DNA of 64,000 bases from UBA7396 sp964527685 (GCA_964527685.1 CAZGOC010000002.1:121806-185805), one strand, 5' to 3'. Shown: positions 18,572-29,344, counted from the stretch's first letter. The notes: generated from the sequence alone by a model not told the origin. Numbers and translations: made by a program.

Positions 18572-20241
18572 ATGGATGATAAAAAAATTAGATGTGCTGC
18601 TTATATAAGAGTTTCTACTGACGAACAAGTAGCAACAGGTGGTTCATTAACTTGACAACAAGAAAGAATATTAAACGAAATATCAAAAAATGATAATTAT
18701 ATAATTGATAAAAAAAGGCATATTTTTATTGATGATTGATATAGTTGAGCCAAAGATGATAGACCAGCATTTAATAAAATGTTAAGTGCTGCGAAAAGAT
18801 GAGAGTTTGATATACTTTTTGTTTATGCTATTGATAGACTTTATAGAAAAACTTTATGATTACTTGAAACAGTAGAGATTTTAGATAGTTGTTGAGTTAA
18901 GTTCAAATCTACAACGCAAGAAATTGATACCAGCAGTAGTTTTTGAAAAGTAATTTTACAAATAATGTGATCCATTGCTGAACTGGAAAGAAATTTAATT
19001 AGAGAAAGGACTATAATGTGAAAATTAAGTAAAGCAAAAGAATGATATTTTGTTTGATGAGGAATGCCACCGTTATGATATAATTTTGAAACAATATGAA
19101 AATGAAAAAAAGCGATAATTAATGATTGAGAAGCAAAAATAATTAAGAAAATCTTTAACTTATTTGTAAATGAATGAAAAAGTCTTTGAGAAATAAAAAA
19201 GGTTCTTGAATTATCATGAGAAAAAACAAAAGACGATATTAAATATGAATGAACTGCTAAAAAAGTAAAAAATAAAACTGGAAGTTGGCACCCAACAAGT
19301 GTTTCAAGAATACTACAAAATGAAATGTATATTTGAAATTACTATTATTGAAAAACTGAAAGAATAAATTGAAAAAAAGTTATACTTCAAAAGAAAAATG
19401 GGTTTCTTTTCCTTGTCCTGCTATAATTGAAGATAAAGAAATATACTATAAAGCCCAAGAATTATTAGTAAAAAATCAAACAACAAAGAATAATGAAACG
19501 AATAATATATTTGCGTGATTAATAAAATGTGATTTATGTTGAAAAAATTATGTGTCGGCTCCAACAAAAAAAGATTGAAAGTCTTATATGTATTACAAGT
19601 GTAAATGAAGTATAAGAATTAACCATTTGGAAGATTGTAGGTGCTTAAATAATTCAATTAGTGAAATGTTTTTATTTGATGCTTGTTGGGGAAAAATATA
19701 TGAATGATTAAAAGAACCTAAAAAAATGTTGAAAGATTATTATGAAAATAATAAAAAAGATGATAAATTAAACGAGTATTATAATGCCCTTGAAGAAATA
19801 AATAAAAAAATTGAGAAATGAAATAAAAGCGTTCAAAAATTATATGAAAATCTTTATACCGATGATGATGAAAATAGTGTAAAAAATAAAGAAATTGCTA
19901 TAAAAAATATACAAACTGATGTTGTATGATTTCAGAAAACTAAAAATGATTTAAGTGAAATTATTTCAAAATTAGAAGATGTTGAAAAAAATAAATCTAA
20001 TTTTCTTGATTTGGTTAAAAAATATGAATGAAAAGTTGATAATATAAGTGAAGATAAAAAAATAGACTTAATTAAATTATTCGTTGATAGAATAACTGTT
20101 TTTAAGTGATGAAAATTAAGAATTGTCTTAAAAATAGAGGCTGAAAATAATGATGATAATAACGGTATTAATGGTAGTAAAACTGAAACTCTAAAAAAAA
20201 ATGTAATTAATTTTAACGCTATTACATCCGCTACCATTTAA
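18572..20241 (+). CDS. large serine recombinase (site-specific integrase/resolvase), split by a -1 frameshift
   Basis: The first part, 18572-19426, reads a serine recombinase catalytic domain. It has AYIRVSTDEQ with the nucleophile Ser14, LTGQQERI, DDGYSGAKDDRPAFNKML, VYAIDRLYRKT and IAELERNLIRERT, then the recombinase domain (PPLGYNF, VSRILQNEMYIGNYYYGKT). After this the homology moves to the -1 frame (WVSFPCPAIIEDKEIYYKAQELL). It continues through a zinc-ribbon (KCDLCGKNYV...YYKC...DCRC) and a coiled coil to the TAA at 20239. The shift falls at GAAAAAAAG (seven A, 19372-19378), a potential slippery site A AAA AAA. With the shift the protein is about 556 residues, normal for the family. Either mutation, a homopolymer assembly error, or programmed frameshifting. 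Confidence 0.88.
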
Positions 20242-20256
20242 TAAAAAACTACTATT

Positions 20257-20290
20257 AAAAGCATTCTTTTCACTGATTAGGATGCTTTTT
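20257..20290 (+). terminator. terminator after the recombinase
   Basis: AAAAGCAT and ATGCTTTT arms around a 17-base loop, ending in six T. It marks the likely right end of the island transcript. Confidence 0.65.
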
Positions 20291-20563
20291 TGAAATTATC
20301 ATTTTTTACATCATTTTCTGGACAAAATCTAAAATAAGTATCAATTTTTATATTATCGAGTCTTATATTTTTTAGGTACAAATAGAAAAGAAAAAATAAT
20401 TAAAAATCTTTCATAAGATAATATAATTTAGAAAAATAGTTAGTTTTTAACATAATTTTTTATTTTTGGTTTTAAAGTTGTTTTTTATAAATATAATTTA
20501 GATATATTTTGATATGGTAAATAATATAAAATATAAAAAAAACTCTATTTTAAAGCAATTTAT
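20291..20563. other. AT-rich intergenic stretch at the island's right flank
   Basis: No gene seen under code 25. It should contain the right junction of the island, but no long repeat of the left flank is recognisable. Confidence 0.4.
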
Positions 20564-20593
20564 TTGTATAAAAAAATAGAACATTAGTATAAT
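20564..20593 (+). promoter_or_regulatory. promoter of ftsA-ftsZ
   Basis: TTGTAT (20564-20569), 18 bases, TATAAT (20588-20593), 14 bases before the ftsA ATG. The perfect -10 box and position support it. Confidence 0.55.
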
Positions 20594-20607
20594 TTTTAAT
20601 AAAAAGT

Positions 20608-21846
20608 ATGAGTATTGAAAATGCTATAACATGTATTGATATTTGAAGCTCAAATATAAGAACTGTTATATGAGAATTTGTTTGAGATGATCAAAAAAAA
20701 TTACATATATTGTGAATATGAATTTCAAAATCAAATGCTATAAGAAAGTGAAATATTTTAGACATGGAAGAATTTAAGCAAAATATTGATAAATCTTTAG
20801 AAGATGCTGAAAAAATGTCTTGATTTCAAACAACTTGAGTTTTTATATCTTTCAATTCTTCTTCTTTTGAAGTTGTAAATAATAAATGAATAGTTGCTAT
20901 TTCTTGAGATGAAATAGAGGTTTCAGATATTGAAAGAGTTCTTGATATGGTTAAAAGTGGAGTATTACTTCAAAATAGAGAAGTTTTAAAAGTAATTCCA
21001 GATAACTTTACAGTTGATTTAGAAGAGTGAATTAAATCACCTATCGGTATGAATGCAAGAAAATTAGAAGTAAATGCTAATATATTTTCTATTAGTTCAA
21101 ATATTTTAAATAATATAAAAAAATCAATAGAATCTTGAATTTGAGTTGAAGTTTATGATGTTTTTCCAAATTTAATTTCATCTCCAGAATGAGTTTTGTC
21201 AAAAAGGCAAAAAGAATTATGAGTAGTTTGTATTGATATATGATCATCAACTACTTGAATAACAGTTTTTGAAGAATGAAGTTTAAAATTTTCATCCATA
21301 ATCCCTATTTGATGAGATAGTGTTACAAATGATATAGCATTATGACTTAGAACATCTATTGATACTGCAGAAAAACTAAAGCTTGATTTTTGAGAATTAT
21401 CTTTAGAAAAAATAGAATGATTTAAAGATGTTGAAATTGATTTTTCAAAAGTATCAAGTCAAGATGAATGAACTTTTTCAATTTTATATTTATCAAAAAT
21501 AATTACAGCTAGATATGAAGAAATACTTTTTTTTGTAAAACAAGAACTTAAAAAAATTCAAAGAGATTGAATGCTTCCAGAATGAGCTGTATTTGTAGGT
21601 GGATGATCTAAAATGAGATGACTTGTAGAGCTATCAAAAGAATCTTTGAGATTACCAGTTAGTATATGAATACCAAAATTTGATGAATCAGTTTCTGATG
21701 CTTCAATAAATGATCCTTCATTTGCATGAGTTTTATGAACTATTATACTTACAAATAAATATAGAGATGCAAGAAATGTAATATCTTTTAATATATGATC
21801 TCTATTTGGTTCTATAACTAAAGTATTTAAAAAATTATTACCTTAA
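20608..21846 (+). CDS. ftsA: cell division protein FtsA
   Basis: A 412-residue actin-fold ATPase that ties FtsZ filaments to the membrane. Phosphate-1 motif ITCIDIGSSNIRTVIGE (residues 8-24), the SHS2/1C region (VFISFNSSSFEVV, PDNFTVDLEEGIKSPIGM), phosphate-2 VVCIDIGSSTTGITVFEEG near residue 205, SIIPIGGDSVTNDIA, and the adenosine motif VFVGGGSKMRGLVEL near residue 330. A short C-terminal amphipathic helix (SLFGSITKVFKKLLP) is the membrane anchor. It is followed 23 bases later by ftsZ, the usual dcw order. Glycines in the phosphate motifs are UGA. Confidence 0.95.
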
Positions 21847-21869
21847 ATTTAACTTTTAATAAAAAATAT

Positions 21870-23045
21870 ATGATTAAAAAAGATGATAAACTAAAAAGAA
21901 TTTTATCAGGACAACAAGTTTCATTTGGTCCACAAGAAATAGATATGTGATCTAAAATATCACTAGCTGCTAATATAAAAATAGTTTGAGTTGGTTGAGG
22001 AGGTTGAAATGCAGTAAATGGTATGGTTAGAGATGGAATTGAATGAGTAGAGTTTTGGGCTATAAATACAGACTCTCAAGCTTTATATAATTCTCTAGCA
22101 GATAATAAAATAGTTATTTGAAAAGCAGTTACATGATGACTTTGAGCTTGAGCTAATCCTGAAATGTGAAAAAAAGCAGCAGAAGAAACTTCAGAAGAAA
22201 TAAAAGCAGCTCTTGAATGAGCAGATATGGTTTTTATTACTTGCTGATTATGATGAGGAACAGGGACTTGAGCTGCTCCAGTTGTTGCTGAAATAGCAAA
22301 ATGACTTTGAGCTTTAACTGTTTGAGTAGTTACAAAACCATTTTCTTTTGAATGACAATCAAGATGAGGTAAAGCACTTGACTGATATAATGCTTTAAAA
22401 GAAAAAGTAGATGCTTTAATTACAATTCCAAATGATAGAATCTTAAATATTATTGATAAAAAAACTCCATTACTTGATGCTTTTGCTATAGTTGATGATG
22501 TTTTAAAAGAATGAGTTTTATGAATTACAGATATTGTAACTGAAAACTGAACTATTAATGCAGACTTTAACGATGTTAAATCAATTATGAAAAATTCTTG
22601 ATCTGCTTTGATGTGAATATGATACTGATCAGGTGAAAATAGAGCAGTAGAACGAGCAAGATCTGCAATAGACAGCCCTCTTTTAGAGCTTTCAATAGCT
22701 TGAGCTAAATGAATTTTGTTTAATATAACTTGAGGAACTGATTTATCAATGTTTGAAGTTGATGAAGCAGCTAAAATTATTACAGAGTCAGCAGACCCAA
22801 ATGCTAATATAATATTTGCAACAACTATAAATGAAAATTATACTTGAGAATTAAAAATTACAGTTATTGCTACTTGATTTGATGAAGAAACAAATAAAAG
22901 TTATTCATCTTGATACCAAGCTCAAAAACAATCTCCATTTTGAAGAAAAAATATTTGAGAACAAAAACCTATATCTAATCAAGTAAAACCGGTTGAAAAA
23001 CAAGATGATTTAGATGTACCAGCTTTTTTAAGAAAGAAAATATAA
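21870..23045 (+). CDS. ftsZ: cell division protein FtsZ
   Basis: A 391-residue tubulin-like GTPase forming the division ring. IKIVGVGGGGNAVNGM (near residue 36), the tubulin signature CGLGGGTGTGAAP (around residue 124, four of its glycines being UGA), T7 loop region NADFNDVKSIM and the C-terminal conserved peptide DDLDVPAFLRKKI that binds FtsA. A linker of about 60 residues precedes the peptide. One CGA codon (22653-22655) falls in the helix ENRAVE-x-ARSAI, where relatives have Ala; arginine fits the helix, tryptophan would not. Probably co-transcribed with ftsA and ended by the hairpin at 23085. Confidence 0.98.
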
Positions 23046-23084
23046 AAATTTGATTTTTTAAAAAATTTAAATACTATTACAAAA

Positions 23085-23115
23085 AAGACGAGGATTTTGT
23101 TAAAATTCTCGTCTT
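23085..23115 (+). terminator. terminator after ftsZ
   Basis: AAGACGAG and CTCGTCTT arms, with further ATTT/AAAT pairing inside and a short loop. Clear strong stem; the tail is T/A-mixed. Confidence 0.75.
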
Positions 23116-23143
23116 AATTATTAAATTATTAATTAATTAAAAT

Positions 23144-24208
23144 ATGTTAGATTTAAAAAAAATTGAAGCAGCTATTAATCAAATTTCTGCTGAGAAAAAA
23201 ATACCAAAAGAAGCATTAATAGAAATAATTGAATCAGCTATAAAAACTGCTTATAAAAAAGATTATTGAAATAAAGATGAAGATGTTTTAGTTTCTTTTA
23301 ATTTAGAAGCTTGAACTATTGAAATTATAGTAAGAAAAACTTTAGTAAAAGAAGTGCAAAACCCATATACTGAAATTAGTTTTGAAGAGTTATGAGAAGA
23401 TGGAGAGTGATATGAAGAAGGAGATATTATAGAGATTGATATGACAGATGAAGTTTTAGAATGATCTATTTGAGATTCTTTTTGAAGAATTGCATCTCAA
23501 GCTGCAAGACAAGTTATTATTCAAAAAATATGAGATTCAGAAAAACAAAAAATTTATGACTTATTTAAAGATAAAGTTTGAGAAGTTATAAGCATGAAAG
23601 TTGTAATGGTAGAATCAGGAAAAGTTATTTTTGATTATAATTGAAATCAAGTTGTTTTACCTAAATCAGAACAAGTTTCAAGAGATAATTATGTTCCAGA
23701 TGCTAGATTTTATTTATATGTTAGTGAGGCTATTATTGATGAAAAAACTTGACCAAAAGTTGTACTTTCAAGAAAAAATAAAGATATTGTTTGAGCAATT
23801 TTTAAATTAAATGCTCCAGAATTAAGTAACAATACTATAGTAATTGATAATATAGTTAGATATCCTTGAGTAAAAACAAAAATACTTGTTTCAAGTGATT
23901 TTGAAGAAATAGACCGAGCTTGATGTCTTATTTGACCAAAATGAATAAGAGTTAAAACTGTTATGGAAGAATTATCAGGAGAAAAAATTGATATAATTAT
24001 AAATAATTGAAATATTCAAGAAATGATTTCAAAATCATTAACTCCAGCAACTATTCAAAAAGTAGTAGTAAATGAAGAAACTCAAAGTGCTTTAGTTTAC
24101 TTACTTCCAGATGAAAGAGCTAAAGCAATTTGAAAAAATTGAATAAATATAAATCTTGCTTCAAATCTTATTTGATATAATATCTCTTTAGAAGAAATAA
24201 AAGAGTAA
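23144..24208 (+). CDS. nusA: transcription termination/antitermination factor NusA
   Basis: A 354-residue protein that binds RNA polymerase and nascent RNA. N-terminal NusA domain (ISAEKKIPKEALIEIIESAI, AYKKDYG), an S1 domain (VGEVISMKVVMVESGKVIFDY), and KH1/KH2 (RAGCLIGPKGIRVKTVMEEL, KIDIIIN; LLPDERAKAIGKNGININLA). The carboxy-terminal acidic repeats of proteobacterial NusA are missing, as in many small genomes. It stands alone between two terminators. Start ATG 23144 gives the canonical N-terminus. Confidence 0.95.
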
Positions 24209-24212
24209 AATT

Positions 24213-24242
24213 AAAAAAGTATAAATTTATTTATACTTTTTT
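24213..24242 (+). terminator. terminator after nusA
   Basis: AAAAAAGTATAAA / TTTATACTTTTTT hairpin with a short loop directly after the stop. Confidence 0.8.
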
Positions 24243-24270
24243 AAAATTTATTATTTAACTTTTAAAAATT

Positions 24271-24711
24271 ATGAAAGTATTATTTTTAAAATTAGTCCCA
24301 AATGTATGACATGTTTGAGATGTAAAAGAAATTTCAGATAGTTATGCTACAAATTTTTTAATTCCAAAATGATTTGCTAAAAAGCTAACAAAAGAAGATG
24401 AAGAAAAATTATTAAAAAACTTAAAAAAACAAGAAGAAAATAAAAGAAATTTAATAGAAAATAAACATAAAATACTAGATACTTTAAATCAAAAAAAATT
24501 AGAATTTAAAGCACAAACTCTAGAAAATTGAAAAATGTTTTGATGAATTAAAGAAACAGATATCATAAAACAAATTAAAAGCGAATTTCAGATAGAATTA
24601 ACTAAAAAAAATATTTATATGCCAAATTGACATATAAAAAAGATTTGAACAAGTGATATTTATGTAAAACTTTGAGAATCAATGGCTAAAATATCAATAA
24701 TTATAAGTTAA
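24271..24711 (+). CDS. rplI: 50S ribosomal protein bL9
   Basis: A 146-residue protein. The N-terminal L9 domain is clear: MKVLFLKLVPNVGHVGDVKE, then YATNFLIPKGFA. A long Lys/Glu connecting helix follows, then a C-terminal domain with GGIKETDIIKQI. bL9 binds 23S rRNA near the base of the L1 stalk. Loss of bL9 is reported for some CPR groups, so its presence helps place the organism. ruvX overlaps its stop by one base (TAATG). Confidence 0.93.
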
Positions 24712-25112
24712 TGAATTACTTAAGTATAGATTTATGAGACAAAAGATGTTGACTTGCATATACAAATATGTGAATAATATTTATGCTACCTTTTGTTAAT
24801 AGAACTGAAATTACTTCAAAATTAAAAAAAATTATTTTAGAAAAAAATATTTCAAAAATAATAGTTTGATTGCCATATGATTTATATAATAGTGATTTTA
24901 AACAATTAAATAAGACAAAGATATTTATAAATAAATTAAAAGAAATATTTAAAGATATTGAAATAGAAGAAATTGATGAAAGGTTTACAACTTTTGAATC
25001 ATTAAATATTTTAAATTGATTAAGAAAAAAAGAAATAGAAAATAAAAAAGATTCTCTTTCAGCTTATCTGATTTTAGAATCTTATTTAGGACAAATAAAA
25101 AACTCTCTTTAA
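24711..25112 (+). CDS. ruvX: YqgF/RuvX family RNase H-like nuclease
   Basis: A 133-residue protein with the RNase H-fold catalytic motifs of the family: LSIDLGDKRCGLAYT (first Asp), IIVGLPYDLYN, EEIDERFTTFES (Glu) and KDSLSAYLILESYL (last Asp). Bacterial members process pre-16S rRNA 5' ends and have been proposed as Holliday junction resolvases. The ATG overlaps the rplI stop, so the two are translationally coupled. A terminator hairpin includes its last codons. Confidence 0.9.
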
Positions 25113-25126
25113 AAGAGAGTTTTTTA
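25097..25126. terminator. bidirectional terminator
   Basis: AAAAAACTCTCTT and AAGAGAGTTTTTT arms, overlapping the end of ruvX and serving the converging lipoprotein gene. Confidence 0.85.
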
Positions 25127-25132
25127 TTGAAA

Positions 25133-25369
25133 TTATTCAGCAACTGTTCCAGTAGCAACTTCAGTTGAAGTTTCAGTAGAAGGAGCAACTTCTGGAGTAA
25201 CTTCAGTTGAAGTTTCAGTAGAAGGAGTAACTTCTGGAGTAACTTCAGTTGAAGTTTCAGTAGAAGGAGTAACTTCTGGAGTAACTTCAGTTGAAGTTTC
25301 AGTTTTACCACAAGAAGCTAAAGATAACATAGCAACTAAAGCTAATGTTCCTAATAATTTTTTATTCAT
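25133..25369 (-). CDS. small lipoprotein with tandem Thr/Glu/Val/Pro repeats
   Basis: 78 residues. Lipoprotein signal MNKKLLGTLALVAMLSLASC, with lipobox LASC and Cys20 lipidated. The rest is almost only a 14-residue repeat (TETSTEVTPEVTPS) in 3.5 copies and a degenerate end (ATGTVAE). Such acidic, Thr/Pro-rich repeats form extended flexible stalks and are possible glycosylation sites; there is no folded domain. It is probably an abundant surface lipoprotein. The 42-base DNA repeats are nearly identical, so copy number may vary. The frame contains few glycines. Confidence 0.85.
   Translation of the reverse strand: MNKKLLGTLALVAMLSLASCGKTETSTEVTPEVTPSTETSTEVTPEVTPSTETSTEVTPEVAPSTETSTEVATGTVAE
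25158..25303. repeat. 42-bp tandem repeat, about 3.5 copies
   Basis: Units begin at 25158, 25200, 25242 and 25284 (partial). Copies differ by one base (GGAGCA or GGAGTA). The unit length is a multiple of three, so changes in copy number keep the lipoprotein frame. Confidence 0.9.
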
Positions 25370-25559
25370 ATTTATTTTTTTAAATGAACTAAAATATAAT
25401 AATAATTGGCAGTGTTATTTTAGTAAATTATTTTATTTTTCAATATTTCTAATATAGACAATTATTTAAAATATTGTAATAAACTTGATTTATTACAATA
25501 TTTTTTGACAATAAAGCTATTTTTATTATTATAAAATTAATTAAAAATAATATAAAAAT

Positions 25560-26111
25560 ATGCAATCATTTTTAAAAAATTTCTATAAAAATAAAGTGTA
25601 TGATGAAAATAAAAATCAATTTATAATTACTTGAGTTTTATTTGATATAGATAAATTAAAAGTTATTTGATACATATGTAAAAAAGATTTTTTAAATTAT
25701 TTTTATTTTTTATTAAATAATTCTAAAGTTATAAATTGAAATATTTTTTTTTCAAAACAAGAAAACCTATTTTTAGACAATTATTATGAAATAATTTGAA
25801 AAGAAGTTAAAAATCAAGATTTAAAAAATATTTGATATATTTATGATATAGAGTTTGATTTAACAAATAAACTAAAATACTTATATATAGAAAGTTGATT
25901 TAATTTTTGATTAGAATTGAGTGAAATACTAAAAAAACAAATTATAAAAATAAATTATAATAATATATTAAAGTTTGAAAAAGATTATATTATTATAAAT
26001 GATAAAGAATTTTTAAAAGAAAATAAAAAAATACTTGAAAATATTAAAAATCTCTTTATAAATGTAAATAATCCTAATTATAATACTATTAATTTAAAAA
26101 AATATGAGTAG
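25560..26111 (+). CDS. conserved-looking protein of unknown function (PRC-barrel-like?)
   Basis: A 183-residue protein rich in Asn, Lys, Tyr and Ile. It has two similar halves: FIITGVLFDIDKLKVIGYI (residues 21-39) and NIGYIYDIEFDLTNKLKYLYIE (near 90-111). This strand pattern is reminiscent of PRC-barrel or photosynthetic-reaction-centre-type beta domains, but the match is weak. Its last 8 bases overlap the start of the FecR-like gene, so the two are co-translated and probably work together at the envelope. Confidence 0.55.
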
Positions 26112-27552
26112 AAGACAATTAAATAATCAAAATATTATTAAATCTTTTAAAGATTATTTAGCTCCAATTATAATTATATGAATTATATTATTGTTTGTTA
26201 TAAATAGTCTAGTTTGAAAAGAAGATACAACTAAAATAGATAATAATTCATCTTCAAAATTAGAAGTTACCCTACAAAGCCCTACAACTGAAGGGTATAT
26301 AGAATATAGTTGATGAAAAAAAACTAAAATAGAGTGAACGGTATCATTATATAAATCAGAAAAAATTCAAGTAGTTTCAGATAGTGTTTCATTAAAAGAT
26401 GATTTAGTTAAATTTAATTTGAATAAATTATGAGAATTAAAATACAATGAAGATTGAAGCTATACATTGTATTCTTCAGATTTATGGGTTGAAACAACTT
26501 CAAATGTAAATATTGAAATGAGATATGCTAAAGTTTTAGCTTCTTGAAATAGTGTATTTTCATTATCTCAAAATGAAGTTGCATCTACAGTTTATGTAGT
26601 ATCATGAAATGTAGAAGTAAAAAATCTTGCTTGAAACTCAACTGTTATCAAAAAATGAGAAAAACTTGTAATTATGAGAGGAGATTCAAATGATAAAAAT
26701 AAAGATTTATCATTATCAAAAGAATTAATAGATGATTACATAAAAAATGAGGATTTCTTTATAAAAAATAATTGAAGTTTTTATTTATCACAAATAGAAG
26801 ATACTACTTCTACTTGAGAAACTTCTACTTGAAGTTCAAATAATATAACTTCAAGTAATAATGGAAGCTATATATCATTTAATAATTTATATGATGAAGC
26901 AGAAGTTAGTTGAGAAAAAACAGATATAAGTTGAAGTTTGCTTAATGACTGAATAAAAGCTATAGAAATTGATTGAAAAAATGCTGAAATAAATTTTGAT
27001 ACAAAAACATTTGTAGTAAAAGATGTAAATATTTCAAAAAAAACTAATGATATAGTTTATAAAGTATATGATGTTAATTCAAAAATAATAGATAAATGAG
27101 TTTTAACTTTATTTAATATAAAATGAATAACTTGAACTACTTGAAATACATGAACTACTTGACTTGCTTGAGTTGAAAATTATCCAATTACAACTTCTCC
27201 TTTATATCAAATAGTTTCTCCAAAACAAAATCCATATACAACTACAGAAAATGTTGTTAGAATAGAATGAACTATTCCAGCAAGAACTGTTTTTAAAATA
27301 TTTGTAAATGATTTTCAATTACAAAAATTTGTAAAAAATTCATCTTATTGGCAATATTTTGCAAATAGTGATTTTGGAAATTTAAAACCTTGAGTTAATA
27401 TATATAAAATTCAGTTTTATTGAGAATGAGATAAAGTAATATATGAAACAAATTTTACAATAATAAAACAAGAAGAACCTAAAAAAGAAGAAGAATCTAA
27501 AGAAAATAAACTTAAACAAGAAGAAGTAATAAATCAAGAAACTATGCAATAA
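26104..27552 (+). CDS. membrane-anchored FecR-like surface protein
   Basis: A 482-residue protein with a short cytoplasmic start and one membrane helix (APIIIIGIILLFVINSLVG, residues 20-38). An extracytoplasmic part follows, with a FecR-like beta domain (FSLSQNEVASTVYVVSGNVEV, KKGEKLVIMRGD; about residues 140-200). Thr/Ser/Gly-rich linkers come next (TGTTGNTGTTG), then a C-terminal Ig-like domain (YQIVSPKQNPYTTTENVVRIEGT) and a Lys/Glu tail. FecR domains in such settings act as sensors or adhesive modules. It overlaps the upstream gene. The last 39 coding bases fall in a sequence repeated across the scaffold gap. Confidence 0.75.
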
Positions 27553-27568
27553 AGTATGTAAATAGAAG

Positions 27569-27668
27569 NNNNNNNNNNNNNNNNNNNNNNNNNNNNNNNN
27601 NNNNNNNNNNNNNNNNNNNNNNNNNNNNNNNNNNNNNNNNNNNNNNNNNNNNNNNNNNNNNNNNNNNN
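27569..27668. other. scaffold gap (100 N)
   Basis: Exactly 100 N. The 55 bases before the gap (27514-27568) are identical to the 55 bases after it (27669-27723), so the two contigs overlap and the gap is probably not real sequence. Confidence 0.95.
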
Positions 27669-27715
27669 AAACAAGAAGAAGTAATAAATCAAGAAACTAT
27701 GCAATAAAGTATGTA

Positions 27716-27749
27716 AATAGAAGCAACAATTAGTTGTTTCTATTTTTTT
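27716..27749. terminator. bidirectional terminator
   Basis: AATAGAAGCAAC, AATTA loop, GTTGTTTCTATT and T-tract. It ends the FecR-like gene and, in the other direction, the TPR gene. Confidence 0.8.
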
Positions 27750-27769
27750 GTATACTCCACCTTTACAAT

Positions 27770-29344
27770 TTATTTTTTTCCTTCTTTTATCTTTCTCTCA
27801 ACAAATTCCATCTCTTTAGAGGCTAATTCTCAAAATTCTCATTCTCAATTTATTGAAATAGTTTTTTTAAAATAAACTAAAGCAAGTGGATATCTTTCTA
27901 AGCTCGATTCTAAATATCACATATTTAGTAAAATTAATGGATTTTTTCAATCTATTTTAAGTCAAGTTTTTAAATATTTTTCTGCTTCATTTAGTTTTCC
28001 CTCTTCCCTATTTATCCATCATAGATATCAATAAAATATCTCAAATCAAGGAGTATTATTAAATTTTTTTAGTCATTTTTCTGCCCATAAAATAGCTGTT
28101 TTTGTTCTTTTTTCTAAAATAGCATAATAAATTCATAAAGAAAAATCATCAACTGTTGCCCCGCTATCATCTACTTCAATTAATGTTCAAAACACATTTA
28201 ACATAGATCTTCTATCTCAAGATATGTAATAATTATATGCAAGTTTTCTTTGTAAATCTATTTTTGGAGTATATCAATTTTTTAAAGCAGTATTTAAATA
28301 CAAGCTACTAGTTAAATAGTCTTTTAATAAAAAAGATATTTCTCATAACATATAAGTTATTTCTACATTTTTTGGGGCAAGAGAATAGTATTTTTCTAAA
28401 TATTTTTTAGAATTTTCTAAATCTCACAAATCATAATAACCTTTTCAAACCATAAGTAATAAAGGCATATAATCTGGTTTATCCTTTAATATATCAAGTG
28501 ACAATTTATTTGTAATAGGATATAATTTTTCTTTAAATAAACTTCAAATAATAAGTGTATTTTTATAATAAAGTTCATTTATAAGTAGATTATTATAATC
28601 GTTTATAGCATTTTTAATAGATAATAATTTTTGACTTGTAATTTCTAAATTATTTTTAAAATAATTGTCATAATTTACTTTACAATCATGAAAATTTATA
28701 CTACAAATAACAGAGTTTGTATAGTAAAATAAATCATCTTTTGATAAATTTAAGTTTTTTAATTCTAAAGAAAAATTTTTTATTTCTTCTTTAGATTTCA
28801 TATTTAAATCATAAAATAAACTCAAAATATATTTATCTTTTTCAGTAGTATTTAGTATGTTTTTAACTTCTTTGAAATTATTATTTGCATTTTTAAATCT
28901 CTTTAAATCAAAATATGTTAAAGCTATTTTTTTTATTATTTGAGTATCTCAAGGACTTTGTCTATAAGCTTTTAAATATTCATTTAAAGCTAAAATAGGT
29001 TGTTTTGTGTATAGATAATCATCTCATCTAGTTAAAGTTCATTTTAAAGCAAATCTTTTTTTAATTATTTCAACTTTTGATGCTGTATCAAGCTCTTCTT
29101 TTGTTGGAGGTGGTATATTTTCTTTATTATCAACAGTCAAGTCTTCTAAAGATAAATCTCAAACTTTACTATCTAAAATCTTTTGTTTTATCTCATTATT
29201 TTTTTTTATCTCATCACTAATATTTTTTTTATTTTCTTCAAGTTTTTTTTGTTGTTCTTCAACTTTTAAATAATAATTATATCACAAAAAAATTGACATT
29301 CACAAAAATATTGAAGAAAAAATATAAATAAGTTTTTTTACCAT
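27770..29344 (-). CDS. membrane-anchored TPR-repeat protein
   Basis: 524 residues. N-terminal membrane helix (LIYIFSSIFLGMSIFLGYNY, residues 5-24), then a Lys/Glu coiled coil (30-60) and a series of tetratricopeptide repeats. Several have the helix A/B pattern, for example KQPILALNEYLKAYRQSPGD near 115, GKGYYDLGDLENSKKYLEKYY near 290 and NMGYLESSLERYPLALVYFKK near 485. TPRs scaffold protein complexes. A single-pass TPR protein facing outward could assemble pili or secretion machinery, but the partner is unknown. It diverges from the flippase gene with a 65-base spacer. Confidence 0.8.

Larger units (their letters stand above)
8289..20290. mobile_element. accessory island with a large serine recombinase (putative integrative element)
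   Basis: About 12 kb between the tRNA cluster and ftsA holds genes of unknown function, a putative replication-initiator pair, structured inverted repeats and, at the right end, a large serine recombinase. Several features differ from the flanks: more C and G in codons (GGT, GGA, CCC, ACC, TGG), longer gaps between genes, and no housekeeping genes. The genes still use UGA for glycine throughout, so the element replicates in code-25 hosts. Exact ends are not resolved, because serine recombinases leave very short core repeats and I find no convincing long flanking repeat. Limits given are the terminators bounding the gene set. Confidence 0.65.

Noticed and set aside
8295..20305. TTGAAATTAT at both island flanks as a possible att repeat
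   Set aside because: A 10-base AT-rich word is expected by chance at this composition; serine recombinase core repeats are usually 2-3 bases.
25158..25303. CRISPR array suspicion from regular repeats
   Set aside because: The units are contiguous without unique spacers and encode protein repeats of a lipoprotein.
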